37,657 nt of DNA, from NCBI GenBank assembly GCA_001788835.1, contig MFXK01000024.1, forward strand, positions 1-37,657. The letters run 5' to 3'. The stretch comes from Candidatus Peregrinibacteria bacterium RIFOXYB2_FULL_33_20 (GTDB taxonomy: Bacteria > Patescibacteriota > Gracilibacteria > UBA1369 > GWF2-33-10). This document shows, piece after piece, positions 17,097 through 26,290 of the stretch (position 1 is the stretch's first letter; every line of letters begins with the position of its first letter). The translations under genes were made by a program, and so were the position numbers. The notes below the pieces were generated by a model, which did no database searches, was not told the origin of the DNA, and worked only from the letters and a program-made list of their open reading frames with translations.

Positions 17097-17124
17097 AATT
17101 TAAAATTTTAATATCTTAATTCTA
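17097..17124. repeat. AT-rich heptamer array upstream of the ABC ATPase
   Basis: Consecutive units AATTTAA, AATTTTA, ATATCTT, AATTCTA lie between the ABC ATPase start and the lipid kinase stop. This is the same AATTNNN register seen at other junctions. Confidence 0.5.
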
Positions 17125-17172
17125 GGAGCATGAATTGAAAGTTCAAGTTGTTTTTTTGAAAAATTTGTTTCG

Positions 17173-18027
17173 TTAACATACTATTTCAATTACTTTTGGC
17201 ATTATTTCAATTTTAAGTTGCTGACCTTCGAAGACTTTGCCGTCGACCTGGAATGTTTCTTGGTAGGCTGATTTTATGATGATTCTTTGACCTGTGAAAG
17301 CCTGTTTTTTATCGATTTTGATAATACTCCAGGGAAAACGCGGATTGAAGGCGATAACATTCAGGATTCCATCGTCTGGTTTGATTTTGTGTTTTAACAG
17401 GATTTGTGCGAATTTAAGTTCGCTAAAAGGCAGAGCGTTAAAAACCATAATTGATTTAGCAGTGATTTGAATTTCTTGGTCATTAATAGTTAAGTTAAAG
17501 GTTTCTGAAGGGTGGGTGAAAAAATGTTTAAAAAATCCAATGACATACGAAATTAAACCAAATTTTTGTTTGATAGCTCTGGTGGCATGTTTGAGAATGC
17601 GAACATCAAATCCGCACCCAGCCCCGGTAAATCCATAAAAGTTTTGATTGATTTTCATGGCATCAATTTTAGTGATTTTTCGATTTAAACCAATGTCAAT
17701 CGCTTTTTTAACGCTAAATAAAGGCAAATGCTGACTTAAGGCTAGTAAATTTGCGCAACCTTTGGGGATTATGGCAAGGGGGGTGCTGATTTGATGCTGA
17801 AGGCAGAAGTTGGCTACCGAAGCGAAAGTACCGTCTCCGCCCACCACAAAAATTCGATGAAATTGATGGTTCAGGAGTTCTTGCAGATCTTGATGAAAAC
17901 CTGGTTTGGTCTCAATCCAGGTCAGTATAAAACCTTTATCAGTCAGAATTTTTTTGATTTTTGTTCGCAAATCACCAAGTATTCTTGCGCCTGAAACAGG
18001 ATTATAGACAACGGCAATTTTGGACAT
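17173..18027 (-). CDS. Diacylglycerol kinase-family lipid kinase
   Basis: It has the DAGK catalytic-domain pattern: VVYNPVSGAR at the start, the nucleotide loop VVGGDGTFASVANF near residues 60-73, IIPKGCANLLALS in place of the usual GTGNDLAR, and TGAGCGFDVRILKHA in the C-terminal beta domain. It probably phosphorylates a lipid such as diacylglycerol or an undecaprenol-type carrier at the inner face of the membrane. The 284-aa length fits the YegS/DgkB/LCB5 group. The change from GTGND to KGCAN leaves the substrate uncertain. Confidence 0.88.
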   Translation of the reverse strand: MSKIAVVYNPVSGARILGDLRTKIKKILTDKGFILTWIETKPGFHQDLQELLNHQFHRIFVVGGDGTFASVANFCLQHQISTPLAIIPKGCANLLALSQHLPLFSVKKAIDIGLNRKITKIDAMKINQNFYGFTGAGCGFDVRILKHATRAIKQKFGLISYVIGFFKHFFTHPSETFNLTINDQEIQITAKSIMVFNALPFSELKFAQILLKHKIKPDDGILNVIAFNPRFPWSIIKIDKKQAFTGQRIIIKSAYQETFQVDGKVFEGQQLKIEIMPKVIEIVC

Positions 18028-18092
18028 GAAATGTTTTTGAGTAGCGATTTGAGTATAACGCCTCGTTTAAAAATATTGTAGTTGTTTATTTC

Positions 18093-18113
18093 TATTGCAA
18101 TATTATTGCAATA
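18093..18113. promoter_or_regulatory. Tandem palindromes, operator-like, between divergent genes
   Basis: The self-complementary octamer ATTGCAAT occurs at 18094-18101 and again at 18105-18112. The start-to-start distance is 11 bp, about one helical turn. It lies in the intergenic space between the lipid kinase (minus) and the glycosyltransferase (plus), where a repressor could control either or both. Confidence 0.4.
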
Positions 18114-18185
18114 AGTTTTTTGGGTAATTTTGAGGTGTTTTATTGATTTTTTTTTATAATTTAAAAAGTATGATAAATTGTGGCT

Positions 18186-19160
18186 ATGGAGAAAATTTTT
18201 TCAGTTATCATTCCAACTTTTAACCGGGCGGAGATTTTACTCAAAACCCTGGATTCTTTGCGTAAACAAACTTTCCCTAAGGATCAATTTGAGGTCATTA
18301 TTGTTGATGATGGTAGTACTGATGATACAGCCATAAGGATTCAAAAATATATTCAGGATCATAAATCTTTGAATTTAAAATATTTTAAGCAAAAAAATGC
18401 TGGTCAGGGACTGGCAAGAAATTTAGGGATTTCCAAATCTAGCGGCAAAATTATAGTTTTTATCGGGGATGATATCATTATGGATGAGGTGTTTTTATCA
18501 GAGCATTGGAAGACTCATCAAGAACACAAATCTGGCAATGCGGCTGTTTTGGGTAAAATTGAATGGCATAAAGATCTGCAAATCAGTCCTTTTATGAGTT
18601 GGCTAACCAATGGATCTTCAGTTTTTGGTAAATTCGGCGGGCATCAGTTTGCGTTTGAAAAACTGGAGGGTAAAAAAGAAGCCGATTTTAATTTTTTCTA
18701 CACTTCCAATATTTCTTTGAAAAGAGAGATGCTGGAAGATAAAGATGATCAGTTTGATCCTAATTTTGGTGCTTATGGTTGGGAAGATATTGAACTTGGC
18801 TATCGTTTGCATAAACAATATGGCCTAAAAATTTTTTATAACCCAAAAGCCATTGGGTATCATTATCATTATTTGGATGAGAAATCTTTAAAAAACAGAA
18901 TGTTTGCGATAGGAAAATCCGCTCATATTATTGATGCTAAGCATCCGGAATTGAAAAAAGTTCCTGGTTTATGGAAAAAAACCATTTTTGTAATTTTGGG
19001 TTCTTTGCCGTCGTTGGTTTTAATTTGGCTGGCCAACAAAATGTTGAAAAATAAATTTATAGCTTTTTGGTATTATGCTTTGTCAAAGAGGTATTTTATA
19101 AAAGGGGTGAGAAGAGGAAGCTGTCCCAAAACAACCGCAAGCAACATCTGTCCAGAATAA
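18186..19160 (+). CDS. Family 2 glycosyltransferase
   Basis: It has a GT-A fold with FSVIIPTFNRAEILLKTLDSL at the start, VIIVDDGSTDDT near residue 40, AGQGLARNLG near 77 and the metal-binding DD in FIGDDIIMD near 97. PNFGAYGWEDIELGYRL near 198 carries the ED motif that often contains the catalytic base. A C-terminal hydrophobic segment (KTIFVILGSLPSLVLIWLA) suggests membrane association. I chose ATG 18186 over GTG 18180. The last 88 bp overlap the convergent polymerase gene. It probably builds surface polysaccharide with that neighbour. Confidence 0.9.
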   Translation: MEKIFSVIIPTFNRAEILLKTLDSLRKQTFPKDQFEVIIVDDGSTDDTAIRIQKYIQDHKSLNLKYFKQKNAGQGLARNLGISKSSGKIIVFIGDDIIMDEVFLSEHWKTHQEHKSGNAAVLGKIEWHKDLQISPFMSWLTNGSSVFGKFGGHQFAFEKLEGKKEADFNFFYTSNISLKREMLEDKDDQFDPNFGAYGWEDIELGYRLHKQYGLKIFYNPKAIGYHYHYLDEKSLKNRMFAIGKSAHIIDAKHPELKKVPGLWKKTIFVILGSLPSLVLIWLANKMLKNKFIAFWYYALSKRYFIKGVRRGSCPKTTASNICPE

Positions 19161-20410
19161 ATGTCATAAAAATAATGGTCCAGATTGGCAATTATAAATA
19201 TAAATAACAAAAGCGATAACGCCCAGAAATTATTTTGTTGATATAGTTTCCTGACTGCGACTATGAATATTACCAGGACCAAAATACCTGCCAACACTCC
19301 CAATTCATTGCTCAACAATAAAAATGAATTATGAACAGGCTGAAATTGCCATGGTTCCAAAGCTTGGTCACTAAATTCCTGCATTTTGGGTACAAAATTC
19401 CCTATCCCCACCCCAAAAATGTATTTTTTTATCATCTCAAGGCTGATATTTAATTGTTCCACTCTCTCCGTAATCGTTGCTAAATCACGAAAAGCAAATC
19501 TTTCCTGAATAATCTGAAAATTTTTAACAAACAAGACTGATCCCGCTAATAATAATCCACACAACAAAATCTTCCAGCTAAAATACCATTTGCTAATAGG
19601 TTTTACGATTACCCTCCCCCCTGCTTCCCCATCTATTTTTTTCCTTAAAAGCGTATATATTATTAAACTTATTGATAACGCTATCATCGCTGATCTGCTC
19701 ATGCTCAAGATAAGGCCTAGAAAAAACCATGCCATTAATAGTAAGGACCAAAATTTATGTTCGCGCCAAAACTGCATTACAAAAAAAACCGCTACCGCAC
19801 AAGACCCTCCAAAAATATTCGGATGAGGAAAAGTGCCATAACTCCGGATAAGTTTTTCTTGTAAAAAATCCAGCTTGGCCACTCCGGTCATTGCTGGATT
19901 GAGCAAACTTTCTCCCAGGACCCTTAACCCGATAGATCCTTGCGTGGTAAATTGTAATAAACCGATTAAAACCTGAATTGCTATAGTGATCAAATATACT
20001 GCCCGTTTTTCATTTTTACTTAAAATATTACTATTCAAAACTAACATCACTAATAATATTTCAAACAAACGTGATAATTTAAGAACTCCAAAAAAATCTA
20101 TTCTTACAAGCAGACTTTGCACAACCACTATCAAGATTAAGAACACAATTAAATTGAAAAGCACATTCTGCCGATCAAAATTCAAAAAGAGTTCTTCCTT
20201 TATCCACAAAATTCCAAATAAAATCAAAATCACACCAAAAATCACATCATTAATATATAGGCTGAAAGTCAAATACGGACTAAATCCCCCCAAAAAAGGC
20301 TTTTGATAAATAATATCGCTAATCTGGAAAGGCAATAAAAACAGAAACATCATTAACGCCAGTTTTAGCACTTTTTTGGCCTCAATTAAATATACAAAAT
20401 TATTCTGCAA
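19073..20410 (-). CDS. O-antigen ligase/polymerase-family membrane protein
   Basis: The protein has about 10-12 hydrophobic segments and a large extracytoplasmic loop between the last ones, the topology of the Wzy/WaaL family. RSYGTFPHPNIFGGSCAVA near 190 and LILSMSRSAMIALSISLI near 232 match family hot spots (the PNxxG and SRxA elements). GVGIGNFVPKMQEF and PVHNSFLLLSNELG near 337-370 fit the conserved H-N-x-F/Y motif of the loop. It would polymerise or ligate lipid-linked glycans outside the membrane. It overlaps the start of the lipoprotein gene end by 11 bp. Confidence 0.88.
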   Translation of the reverse strand: MQNNFVYLIEAKKVLKLALMMFLFLLPFQISDIIYQKPFLGGFSPYLTFSLYINDVIFGVILILFGILWIKEELFLNFDRQNVLFNLIVFLILIVVVQSLLVRIDFFGVLKLSRLFEILLVMLVLNSNILSKNEKRAVYLITIAIQVLIGLLQFTTQGSIGLRVLGESLLNPAMTGVAKLDFLQEKLIRSYGTFPHPNIFGGSCAVAVFFVMQFWREHKFWSLLLMAWFFLGLILSMSRSAMIALSISLIIYTLLRKKIDGEAGGRVIVKPISKWYFSWKILLCGLLLAGSVLFVKNFQIIQERFAFRDLATITERVEQLNISLEMIKKYIFGVGIGNFVPKMQEFSDQALEPWQFQPVHNSFLLLSNELGVLAGILVLVIFIVAVRKLYQQNNFWALSLLLFIFIIANLDHYFYDIYSGQMLLAVVLGQLPLLTPFIKYLFDKA

Positions 20411-21815
20411 CTTTAAAAGTTTTATTTTTTAAAATGTCATTAATTTGGTTTTGAGCTTCCAACATAGCATCAAGCGGTTTTAAACTATTATCCACTACTG
20501 AACTGATGGCTTTCAAAAAAATTTCTTGATATCTGGCTTCATCAGTCACATCAAAAGTCTTGCTGTAACCGATCTGTTTTGAGAACACTCCATAAATCGG
20601 ATCAGTAGATTGGCTATCGATAAGATCTCGTCTGGCGCTGGGTTTACGCGTCTCTTTATTATATTGAGTTTGACTGTCTTTAGTCGATAGGAAACCAATC
20701 AAATCCCAAGCTAGTTGCGGATATTGTGTAGTTCTGGAAACAACCGGGGCAAAATAATTAGCTAACGTTACTTGTCCCTCGCCTTTAGACGGATCGAACA
20801 CTTGTGGAATTGCTGTTACGACAATGTCTTTTTTGTTAATAGTCTTAAGGCCTTTTTTGGATTGTAATTCAATTTGATCTAGTAAATCATTATAAAGATA
20901 AGAATATCCTACTATCATTGATACTTTACCATTTACAAAAGGGATCATTTCCTTTTCCGCGCTGTTGGGATTAGCCATATATTTATTCCAAGAATATTGC
21001 TTGTTGCTTTGAATACCGAAACTAGTGTAAAGATCCAAAGCATCCCTGCCTGGAAAATAAGCCTGTCCCATAGAGGTCACGCCTTGCTGAGTCGCAAATA
21101 CTGCTTGAGCTCCGCCTTCTGCATAAAATTTGGTAGCTCCTTGTAACAGTAACATTTCCAAAATATCATAAGCTCTAGCAATATTATCTGCCCGCCCAAA
21201 GGCTAAACCAGTCCTGGCAAATCTCTCAAAACTATTATCTTCTTTAGTCAATTTATACACTTGATCTTCAATTTGCGACCAAGTTTGCGCTGGTCCATTG
21301 TCGGAAGGAAGAATTTCCTCGAAATGAGCTTTGTTATAATACAAAGCTAAATTATCAATATAAAGCGGCATGCAGTATAATCTGGTAACGCCGTCATCAC
21401 CTGACAACAAACAATCATTCGCCGCTACTCCCACGAAAGTTTGTTTAAAGGCATCAAGAGAAACCGCATTGCTGTCTGCTGGCGTCAATTTTTTGTAATT
21501 ATTTTTAAGGCTAGAATTTTGGAGGAAAAAGATATCAGGCCCTTCTCCTTCCGCCATTTCGTTCACAATTAGATCCATATATTTCTGTGGATCTTCAAAT
21601 TTGCGATATTCAATCTTGAGCCCTTTATATTTAGCTTTAAATTCCGCAAAAATAGGATCAAAAACCTTGGAATCATCAAAAACATTCCAAACCTGAAGCG
21701 TGATGTTTGGCTGAGTTTGTGTTGTGGCTGTTTTTTTACAACTTACCGAAACTATCGCTAATAAAATGACCAACGCTAGAATTAAAATAAATTTCCAATT
21801 AATTTTTTTGATCAT
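20400..21815 (-). CDS. Family 1 extracellular solute-binding lipoprotein
   Basis: A basic n-region, a hydrophobic core (residues about 9-24) and VSVSC at 22-26 form a plausible, slightly atypical lipoprotein signal with Cys26. The mature part follows family 1 sugar-binding proteins: ITLQVWNVFDDSKVFDPIFAEF, GPDIFFLQNSSL, LYCMPLYIDNLALYYNK, and APVVSRTTQYPQLAWDLIGFLST near the end. Such proteins usually serve an ABC importer, but no permease or ATPase lies next to it. Its partner on the 3' side is the O-antigen-polymerase-like gene (11-bp overlap). Confidence 0.88.
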   Translation of the reverse strand: MIKKINWKFILILALVILLAIVSVSCKKTATTQTQPNITLQVWNVFDDSKVFDPIFAEFKAKYKGLKIEYRKFEDPQKYMDLIVNEMAEGEGPDIFFLQNSSLKNNYKKLTPADSNAVSLDAFKQTFVGVAANDCLLSGDDGVTRLYCMPLYIDNLALYYNKAHFEEILPSDNGPAQTWSQIEDQVYKLTKEDNSFERFARTGLAFGRADNIARAYDILEMLLLQGATKFYAEGGAQAVFATQQGVTSMGQAYFPGRDALDLYTSFGIQSNKQYSWNKYMANPNSAEKEMIPFVNGKVSMIVGYSYLYNDLLDQIELQSKKGLKTINKKDIVVTAIPQVFDPSKGEGQVTLANYFAPVVSRTTQYPQLAWDLIGFLSTKDSQTQYNKETRKPSARRDLIDSQSTDPIYGVFSKQIGYSKTFDVTDEARYQEIFLKAISSVVDNSLKPLDAMLEAQNQINDILKNKTFKVAE

Positions 21816-21954
21816 GATGATTTTTTAAAATTTACAATGCGTATTTTAGATTAAAAAAAAATAAATCTCAAACAACAAATTCCAAATTTTTTTAAACATA
21901 GGTATTGCGGAGAAAATTATGAAATATTTAAAGAAAATTTATTTTACTATATGG

Positions 21955-21983
21955 TTAGCACAGTTTTTTTGCTAAAATATAAT
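21955..21983 (+). promoter_or_regulatory. Putative promoter of the conjugation-type ATPase gene
   Basis: TTAGCA (21955-21960, 4 of 6 to the -35 consensus) and a perfect TATAAT (21978-21983) are separated by 17 bp. TTAGCA and TGCTAA (21970-21975) form a perfect 6-bp inverted repeat across the spacer, a possible operator. The gene starts at 22026. Confidence 0.5.
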
Positions 21984-22025
21984 AGAATGGTTAATTCATA
22001 CAAAAAATAAAAAAGTTAAAAATAA

Positions 22026-24551
22026 ATGATACAGAATATCTTAAATTTTATTGGGGATTTGCATTGGCTAGTTTGGGTGGCGCTAGGATTATTGGCGCTA
22101 GGATTAGGATTATATGCTTTTCGACAGTATTGCAATTTCAAGAGATCAATGAATATGATTTTTTTGCAGATTAAGATTCCTAGAATTGAAGATGAAAAAG
22201 AAGCGCAAAAGGAGAAAGACCGTTACGCCTCAAGCCAGGATTTCAAGGAAGTGGTGGGGATCATGGATCATTTTTTTGATAATTTATATACTGTTTTTCA
22301 TCATGATTTTGAATATATTTTTTTTGGGCAGGAATTTATGTCTTTTGAAATTGCGGTAGTGGACGGCATTACTAATTTTTATATTGTTTGTCCCAGACAA
22401 CTTGAAAATTTGATTGAAAAACAAATTACCACTTTTTACTCTGATGCCTTGATTGAACGAGTTGATGATTACAATATTTTTAAACCTTATTGTAAAGTAA
22501 AAGGTTATTATATGAGATTTACGCAGAGTCCATGGTTGCCATTTAAATCTTATCAATTTACTCATAGCGATCCCTTGAGCACGATTACTAACGTTTTTTC
22601 AAAATTTGGTAAAGATGAAGGGGGGGCGATCCAAATTATGGTCAGACCTGTACCTGATGGCTGGCAGGATAAAGGTAGAGAATATGCAGGTGAACTTTTT
22701 GGCAAAGGTAAAGAACAAAAAAAATTTCATGGCATTACCAAGAAAATTTTAGGACCAATTTGGACATTATGGAATATTTTGTTTATAGGGCCGGAGAAAA
22801 TGGATTCAATTGAAAATTTTGATCAAGAGAAGAACATGACTCGTACTACCCCTGGTATTGATGAAAAAGTTAAAGCTATAGAAAATAAGTGTCGAAAAGT
22901 AGGTTATGAAACTATTATTAGGATTGTTGCCTCAGCCCCGACTTATCATCAGGCAAAGGAGCATTTGACAAATATCAAAAGTGCTTTTGCTCAATTTGCT
23001 TCGGTTGATAATAATTCTTTGGCTCATACTAAGTGGTGCTCGACAAAGCATTTAGTGTTTAATTTTATTTATAGACATTTAAAACGTAATTGGCTACAAA
23101 GAATTTTTCAGCGCAAAATGATCTGTTCGTCAGAAGAACTGGCATCACTTTATCACTTTCCAAGCATTAGATATAACAAAGCGCCAAATATTAATTGGCT
23201 TAGATATAAAATTGCTCCGGCTCCAGAAAACGTTCCAGATTCAGGATTATTACTTGGGCATAATATATTTAGAGGGACTAAGCAGCCAATATATATGAAA
23301 AATGAAGATAGATTTAGGCATTTCTATGTTATTGGACAAACTGGTACTGGTAAATCGTCAATTTTTCAAACCATGATCAGACAAGATTTACGAGAGGGCA
23401 GGGGATTGGCCATTATTGATCCACACGGTTCGCTGGTTGAAGATATTATGCCTTTTATTCCAAGATCCAGAGCTGATGATGTGATTTATTTCAATCCGGC
23501 TGATCTGGAAAGGCCGGTAGGTTGGAATTTGTTGGATGTGGAAACTGATGATGAAAAAGAAATGGTGGCTTTGGATTTGATGAATATCATGATTAAGTTG
23601 TTTAATGAGGAAATATTTGGTCCGCGTATCCAGGATTATTTTCGTAATGGTGTTTTGACCTTAATGGCCCCTGATGAAAAAGAAGAAAGAGGAACATTGA
23701 TTGATATCGTGAGATTATTTACAGATGATGCTTATGAGAAACATATGGTTTCCAAATTGAAAAATCCGGTCGTCAAAAGTTTCTGGACTAATCAGATGGC
23801 CAAAACCGGGCAACGTGAAAAACAAGAAATGATTCCATATTTTGCGGCGAAATTTGGCCAGTTTATTACTAACAAAATGATGAGGAATATACTTGGACAA
23901 ACACATTCAGCTTTTGATGTGCCTAAAGCCATGCAGAACGGCAAAATTTTGTTAATTAATCTGGCGAAGGGTTTAACCGGTGATATCAATGCCAAGCTTC
24001 TTGGTATGCTTGTGGTTAGTAGGATTCAAAATGCAGCTTTGGCCCGCGAAAGAATACCAAAAAACGAAAGAAAAGATTTTTTCTTATATATAGATGAATT
24101 TCAGAATTTTATTACGCCATCAATTGAAAGTATTTTGTCAGAAGCTCGTAAGTATAGACTTAGTTTAAATCTTGCGCATCAGTACATTAAACAGCTGGAA
24201 GGCGATAAACCTAACGCTCCCTCACCGGTAAAAGAAGCGGTGTTTGGTAACGTTGGTACTATGATGTGTTATAAAATAGGTGCTCAGGATGCGGAATTTA
24301 TGGCTAAGGAAATGGCTCCTGTCTTTTCCGAACAAGATTTGATTAATATTGACAAGTTCAAAGCCGTCATGAAGTTAAGCATTGATACCCAGCCAAGCCG
24401 TCCTTTCAGTATTATTCCTCTGAATCCATATACTGAAGCTGGTGATAAGCAAGCGGCAGATGCCTTTAAGCAATTATCAAGGCTTAAATATGGGCGTGAT
24501 GTGGAATTCGTTGATCGTGAAATTTGTCGAAGAATTGGAGTGGCGGCCTGA
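22026..24551 (+). CDS. TraG/VirB4-like type IV secretion/conjugation ATPase
   Basis: An N-terminal membrane segment (about 13-30) precedes a region of some 390 residues without clear motifs. The ATPase core begins near 400: HNIFRGTKQPIYM, RHFYVIGQTGTGKSS (Walker A near 437-444), GLAIIDPHGSLVEDI and YIDEFQNF (Walker B near 689), then a TraG/TraD-like SEARKYRLSLNLAHQYIKQL and a GTMMCYKIG segment. The family moves DNA or DNA-protein complexes across membranes as a hexamer. Proteins of this architecture are common in Patescibacteria, often away from complete conjugation operons, so a role in DNA uptake or export through another apparatus is possible. Confidence 0.85.
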   Translation: MIQNILNFIGDLHWLVWVALGLLALGLGLYAFRQYCNFKRSMNMIFLQIKIPRIEDEKEAQKEKDRYASSQDFKEVVGIMDHFFDNLYTVFHHDFEYIFFGQEFMSFEIAVVDGITNFYIVCPRQLENLIEKQITTFYSDALIERVDDYNIFKPYCKVKGYYMRFTQSPWLPFKSYQFTHSDPLSTITNVFSKFGKDEGGAIQIMVRPVPDGWQDKGREYAGELFGKGKEQKKFHGITKKILGPIWTLWNILFIGPEKMDSIENFDQEKNMTRTTPGIDEKVKAIENKCRKVGYETIIRIVASAPTYHQAKEHLTNIKSAFAQFASVDNNSLAHTKWCSTKHLVFNFIYRHLKRNWLQRIFQRKMICSSEELASLYHFPSIRYNKAPNINWLRYKIAPAPENVPDSGLLLGHNIFRGTKQPIYMKNEDRFRHFYVIGQTGTGKSSIFQTMIRQDLREGRGLAIIDPHGSLVEDIMPFIPRSRADDVIYFNPADLERPVGWNLLDVETDDEKEMVALDLMNIMIKLFNEEIFGPRIQDYFRNGVLTLMAPDEKEERGTLIDIVRLFTDDAYEKHMVSKLKNPVVKSFWTNQMAKTGQREKQEMIPYFAAKFGQFITNKMMRNILGQTHSAFDVPKAMQNGKILLINLAKGLTGDINAKLLGMLVVSRIQNAALARERIPKNERKDFFLYIDEFQNFITPSIESILSEARKYRLSLNLAHQYIKQLEGDKPNAPSPVKEAVFGNVGTMMCYKIGAQDAEFMAKEMAPVFSEQDLINIDKFKAVMKLSIDTQPSRPFSIIPLNPYTEAGDKQAADAFKQLSRLKYGRDVEFVDREICRRIGVAA

Positions 24552-24615
24552 TAACTTTTTTTGCCACAAATAGCTTGTTTTTGCAATGCTAATTCAGTTT
24601 AGGAGCGTATTTTTG

Positions 24616-24624
24616 TGTTATAAT
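24616..24624 (+). promoter_or_regulatory. Extended -10 promoter element before the 3D-domain gene
   Basis: TGTTATAAT combines a TG dinucleotide with a perfect TATAAT (24619-24624). No convincing -35 box lies upstream, as is usual for extended -10 promoters. Confidence 0.4.
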
Positions 24625-24658
24625 AATAAGATTTAAAGAAATTTTTAATTTTTAAATT

Positions 24659-26212
24659 TTGAATTTAGCAACAAATAAAATTAGATTTAAAATGGTTAAT
24701 ATAATATTAATATTATTTCTGTTTTTTGCTTTTTCAGATTTTGTTTATGCTTCGTATCAATCTACGTTTGTGGTGACATCTTATTATTCTCCAGTTCCAA
24801 ATCAGGATAGATATGTTACCGGTTCTTATGAAGGTGATCGGCGTTTGAATGGTAATGGCACGAACGGAGCATCAGGGGCTCAGGTTTTTGCAGGATTTAT
24901 TGCTGCGCCTTCTTCATTTTCTTTTGGCACCAAGATTTTTATACCAGGATTCGGCACTGGAGAAGTGCAAGATAGAGGCGGAGCGATCAAAAATAATCGG
25001 ATTGATTTATGGATGGGGTTTGGCGACGAAGGTTTGAATCGGGCTTTGGCCTGGGGAAGAAGAACGGTGGTTGGTACGGTTTATGATGAGCAGGAGAGTG
25101 AAAATACTAAGTTAGAGGTATTTTTTGATCTTAATCAGGATGTGAACTTATATGTTAATCAAATTTTGGAGGCGCTAGCTTCTTCATATAATAGTTATGG
25201 CGTATCTGCTTCTGTCAATTTAAAGTCGTTTACAACAGATTTAGGGCTGAATGACAGTGGATCAAGTGTAAAATTTTTGCAGGAAACTTTGAAAAATTTT
25301 GCTTATTTAAAAGCAGATATGATTTCAGGTACTTTGGATCAAAACACCAGAATGGCCGTGATTAGCTATCAGATTGGTAAAGGCATTATCGATAATGAGA
25401 CCTCTTTTGGCGCAGGCTATGTTGGTCCGCAGACTAGAAAAAGTTTAGAAACAGATTTGCATTTATTTAAAACCGGTAAATATAAAAAACCGATCAACTA
25501 TTTAGAAGAAATTAAAAAATATCAGGATTTAGATGAGGATCCAGAATACATTCTCAATGAACTTAAAAAAGGTGTCAGTGGAGCAGAGGTGGTTTTGTTA
25601 CAAGAACAACTTTCCACCTTAGGCTATTTAAGAATTGGGGAGGCAACCGGATATTTTGGCGAAGTGACCGAACACGCTTTGAAAAAATTTCAATTAAAAA
25701 CTGGATTGATTGCTAGTCTTAATAGTTTTGGGGCAGGCATCGTTGGCCCTAATACCAAGTTGTTTTTGAATAATCTAGTGGGACAGAGAATTGAAACAAA
25801 GGGGATGATTGCTGTAAAAAGGAAAGAAGAAGAGGAATTGTTGATTTTGGCTAGCAAGACAGATGATAGTGATGATAACAGTAACGATTATGAGAAAATA
25901 ACGACGCAAGGATCAATAGTTATGGCTGAAAATCAGACTCAAGCGGAACAATCAGTCATTATTGCGGATAATATTTTAAGCTCTGAACTAGATTTTGGTG
26001 ATAATAATGAAGAGGTGCAAAAACTGCAGGAACTTTTGAAAAAACTAGGTTATTTTAAAGCGACTTTCATTTCCACTTATTACGGGGAAAATACTAAGCA
26101 AGCAGTGTTAGCTTTTCAGCTTGATAAAGGTATAGTGGTTGATCCTGATGATCAAGGAGCAGGCAGAGTAGGACCTAAGACGCTGGAAGTTTTGAATGGG
26201 GGATTGTTATAA
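24659..26212 (+). CDS. Secreted 3D-domain protein with three peptidoglycan-binding repeats
   Basis: A signal peptide (hydrophobic about 13-30, VYA cleavage site) precedes a 3D domain near 35-145: TSYYSPVPNQ, FGTKIFIPGFGTGEVQDRGGAIKNNRIDLWMG, whose aspartates resemble the lytic transglycosylase MltA/YabE-type active site. Three PG_binding_1-like modules follow (about 193-270, 293-375, 435-515), each with VKFLQETLK/VVLLQEQLS/VQKLQELLK, GYF-like turns and GxVGPxT. It probably cleaves or remodels peptidoglycan outside the cell. The TTG at 24659 lies in a 7-bp AT array and may be spurious; ATG 24692 is the alternative, but it would remove the basic residues before the hydrophobic core. Confidence 0.85.
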   Translation: MNLATNKIRFKMVNIILILFLFFAFSDFVYASYQSTFVVTSYYSPVPNQDRYVTGSYEGDRRLNGNGTNGASGAQVFAGFIAAPSSFSFGTKIFIPGFGTGEVQDRGGAIKNNRIDLWMGFGDEGLNRALAWGRRTVVGTVYDEQESENTKLEVFFDLNQDVNLYVNQILEALASSYNSYGVSASVNLKSFTTDLGLNDSGSSVKFLQETLKNFAYLKADMISGTLDQNTRMAVISYQIGKGIIDNETSFGAGYVGPQTRKSLETDLHLFKTGKYKKPINYLEEIKKYQDLDEDPEYILNELKKGVSGAEVVLLQEQLSTLGYLRIGEATGYFGEVTEHALKKFQLKTGLIASLNSFGAGIVGPNTKLFLNNLVGQRIETKGMIAVKRKEEEELLILASKTDDSDDNSNDYEKITTQGSIVMAENQTQAEQSVIIADNILSSELDFGDNNEEVQKLQELLKKLGYFKATFISTYYGENTKQAVLAFQLDKGIVVDPDDQGAGRVGPKTLEVLNGGLL

Positions 26213-26232
26213 ATCATTTTATGGCCTTAGAC

Positions 26233-26261
26233 TTGACAACATTAATTAACAGTTGTATTAT
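26233..26261 (+). promoter_or_regulatory. Strong consensus-like promoter of the 26291 gene
   Basis: A perfect TTGACA (26233-26238), a 17-bp spacer and TATTAT (26256-26261, 5 of 6) place transcription start near 26268, about 23 bases before the ATG. Confidence 0.65.
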
Positions 26262-26290
26262 GTATATGCTTAATTAATAATTTAATTTTT

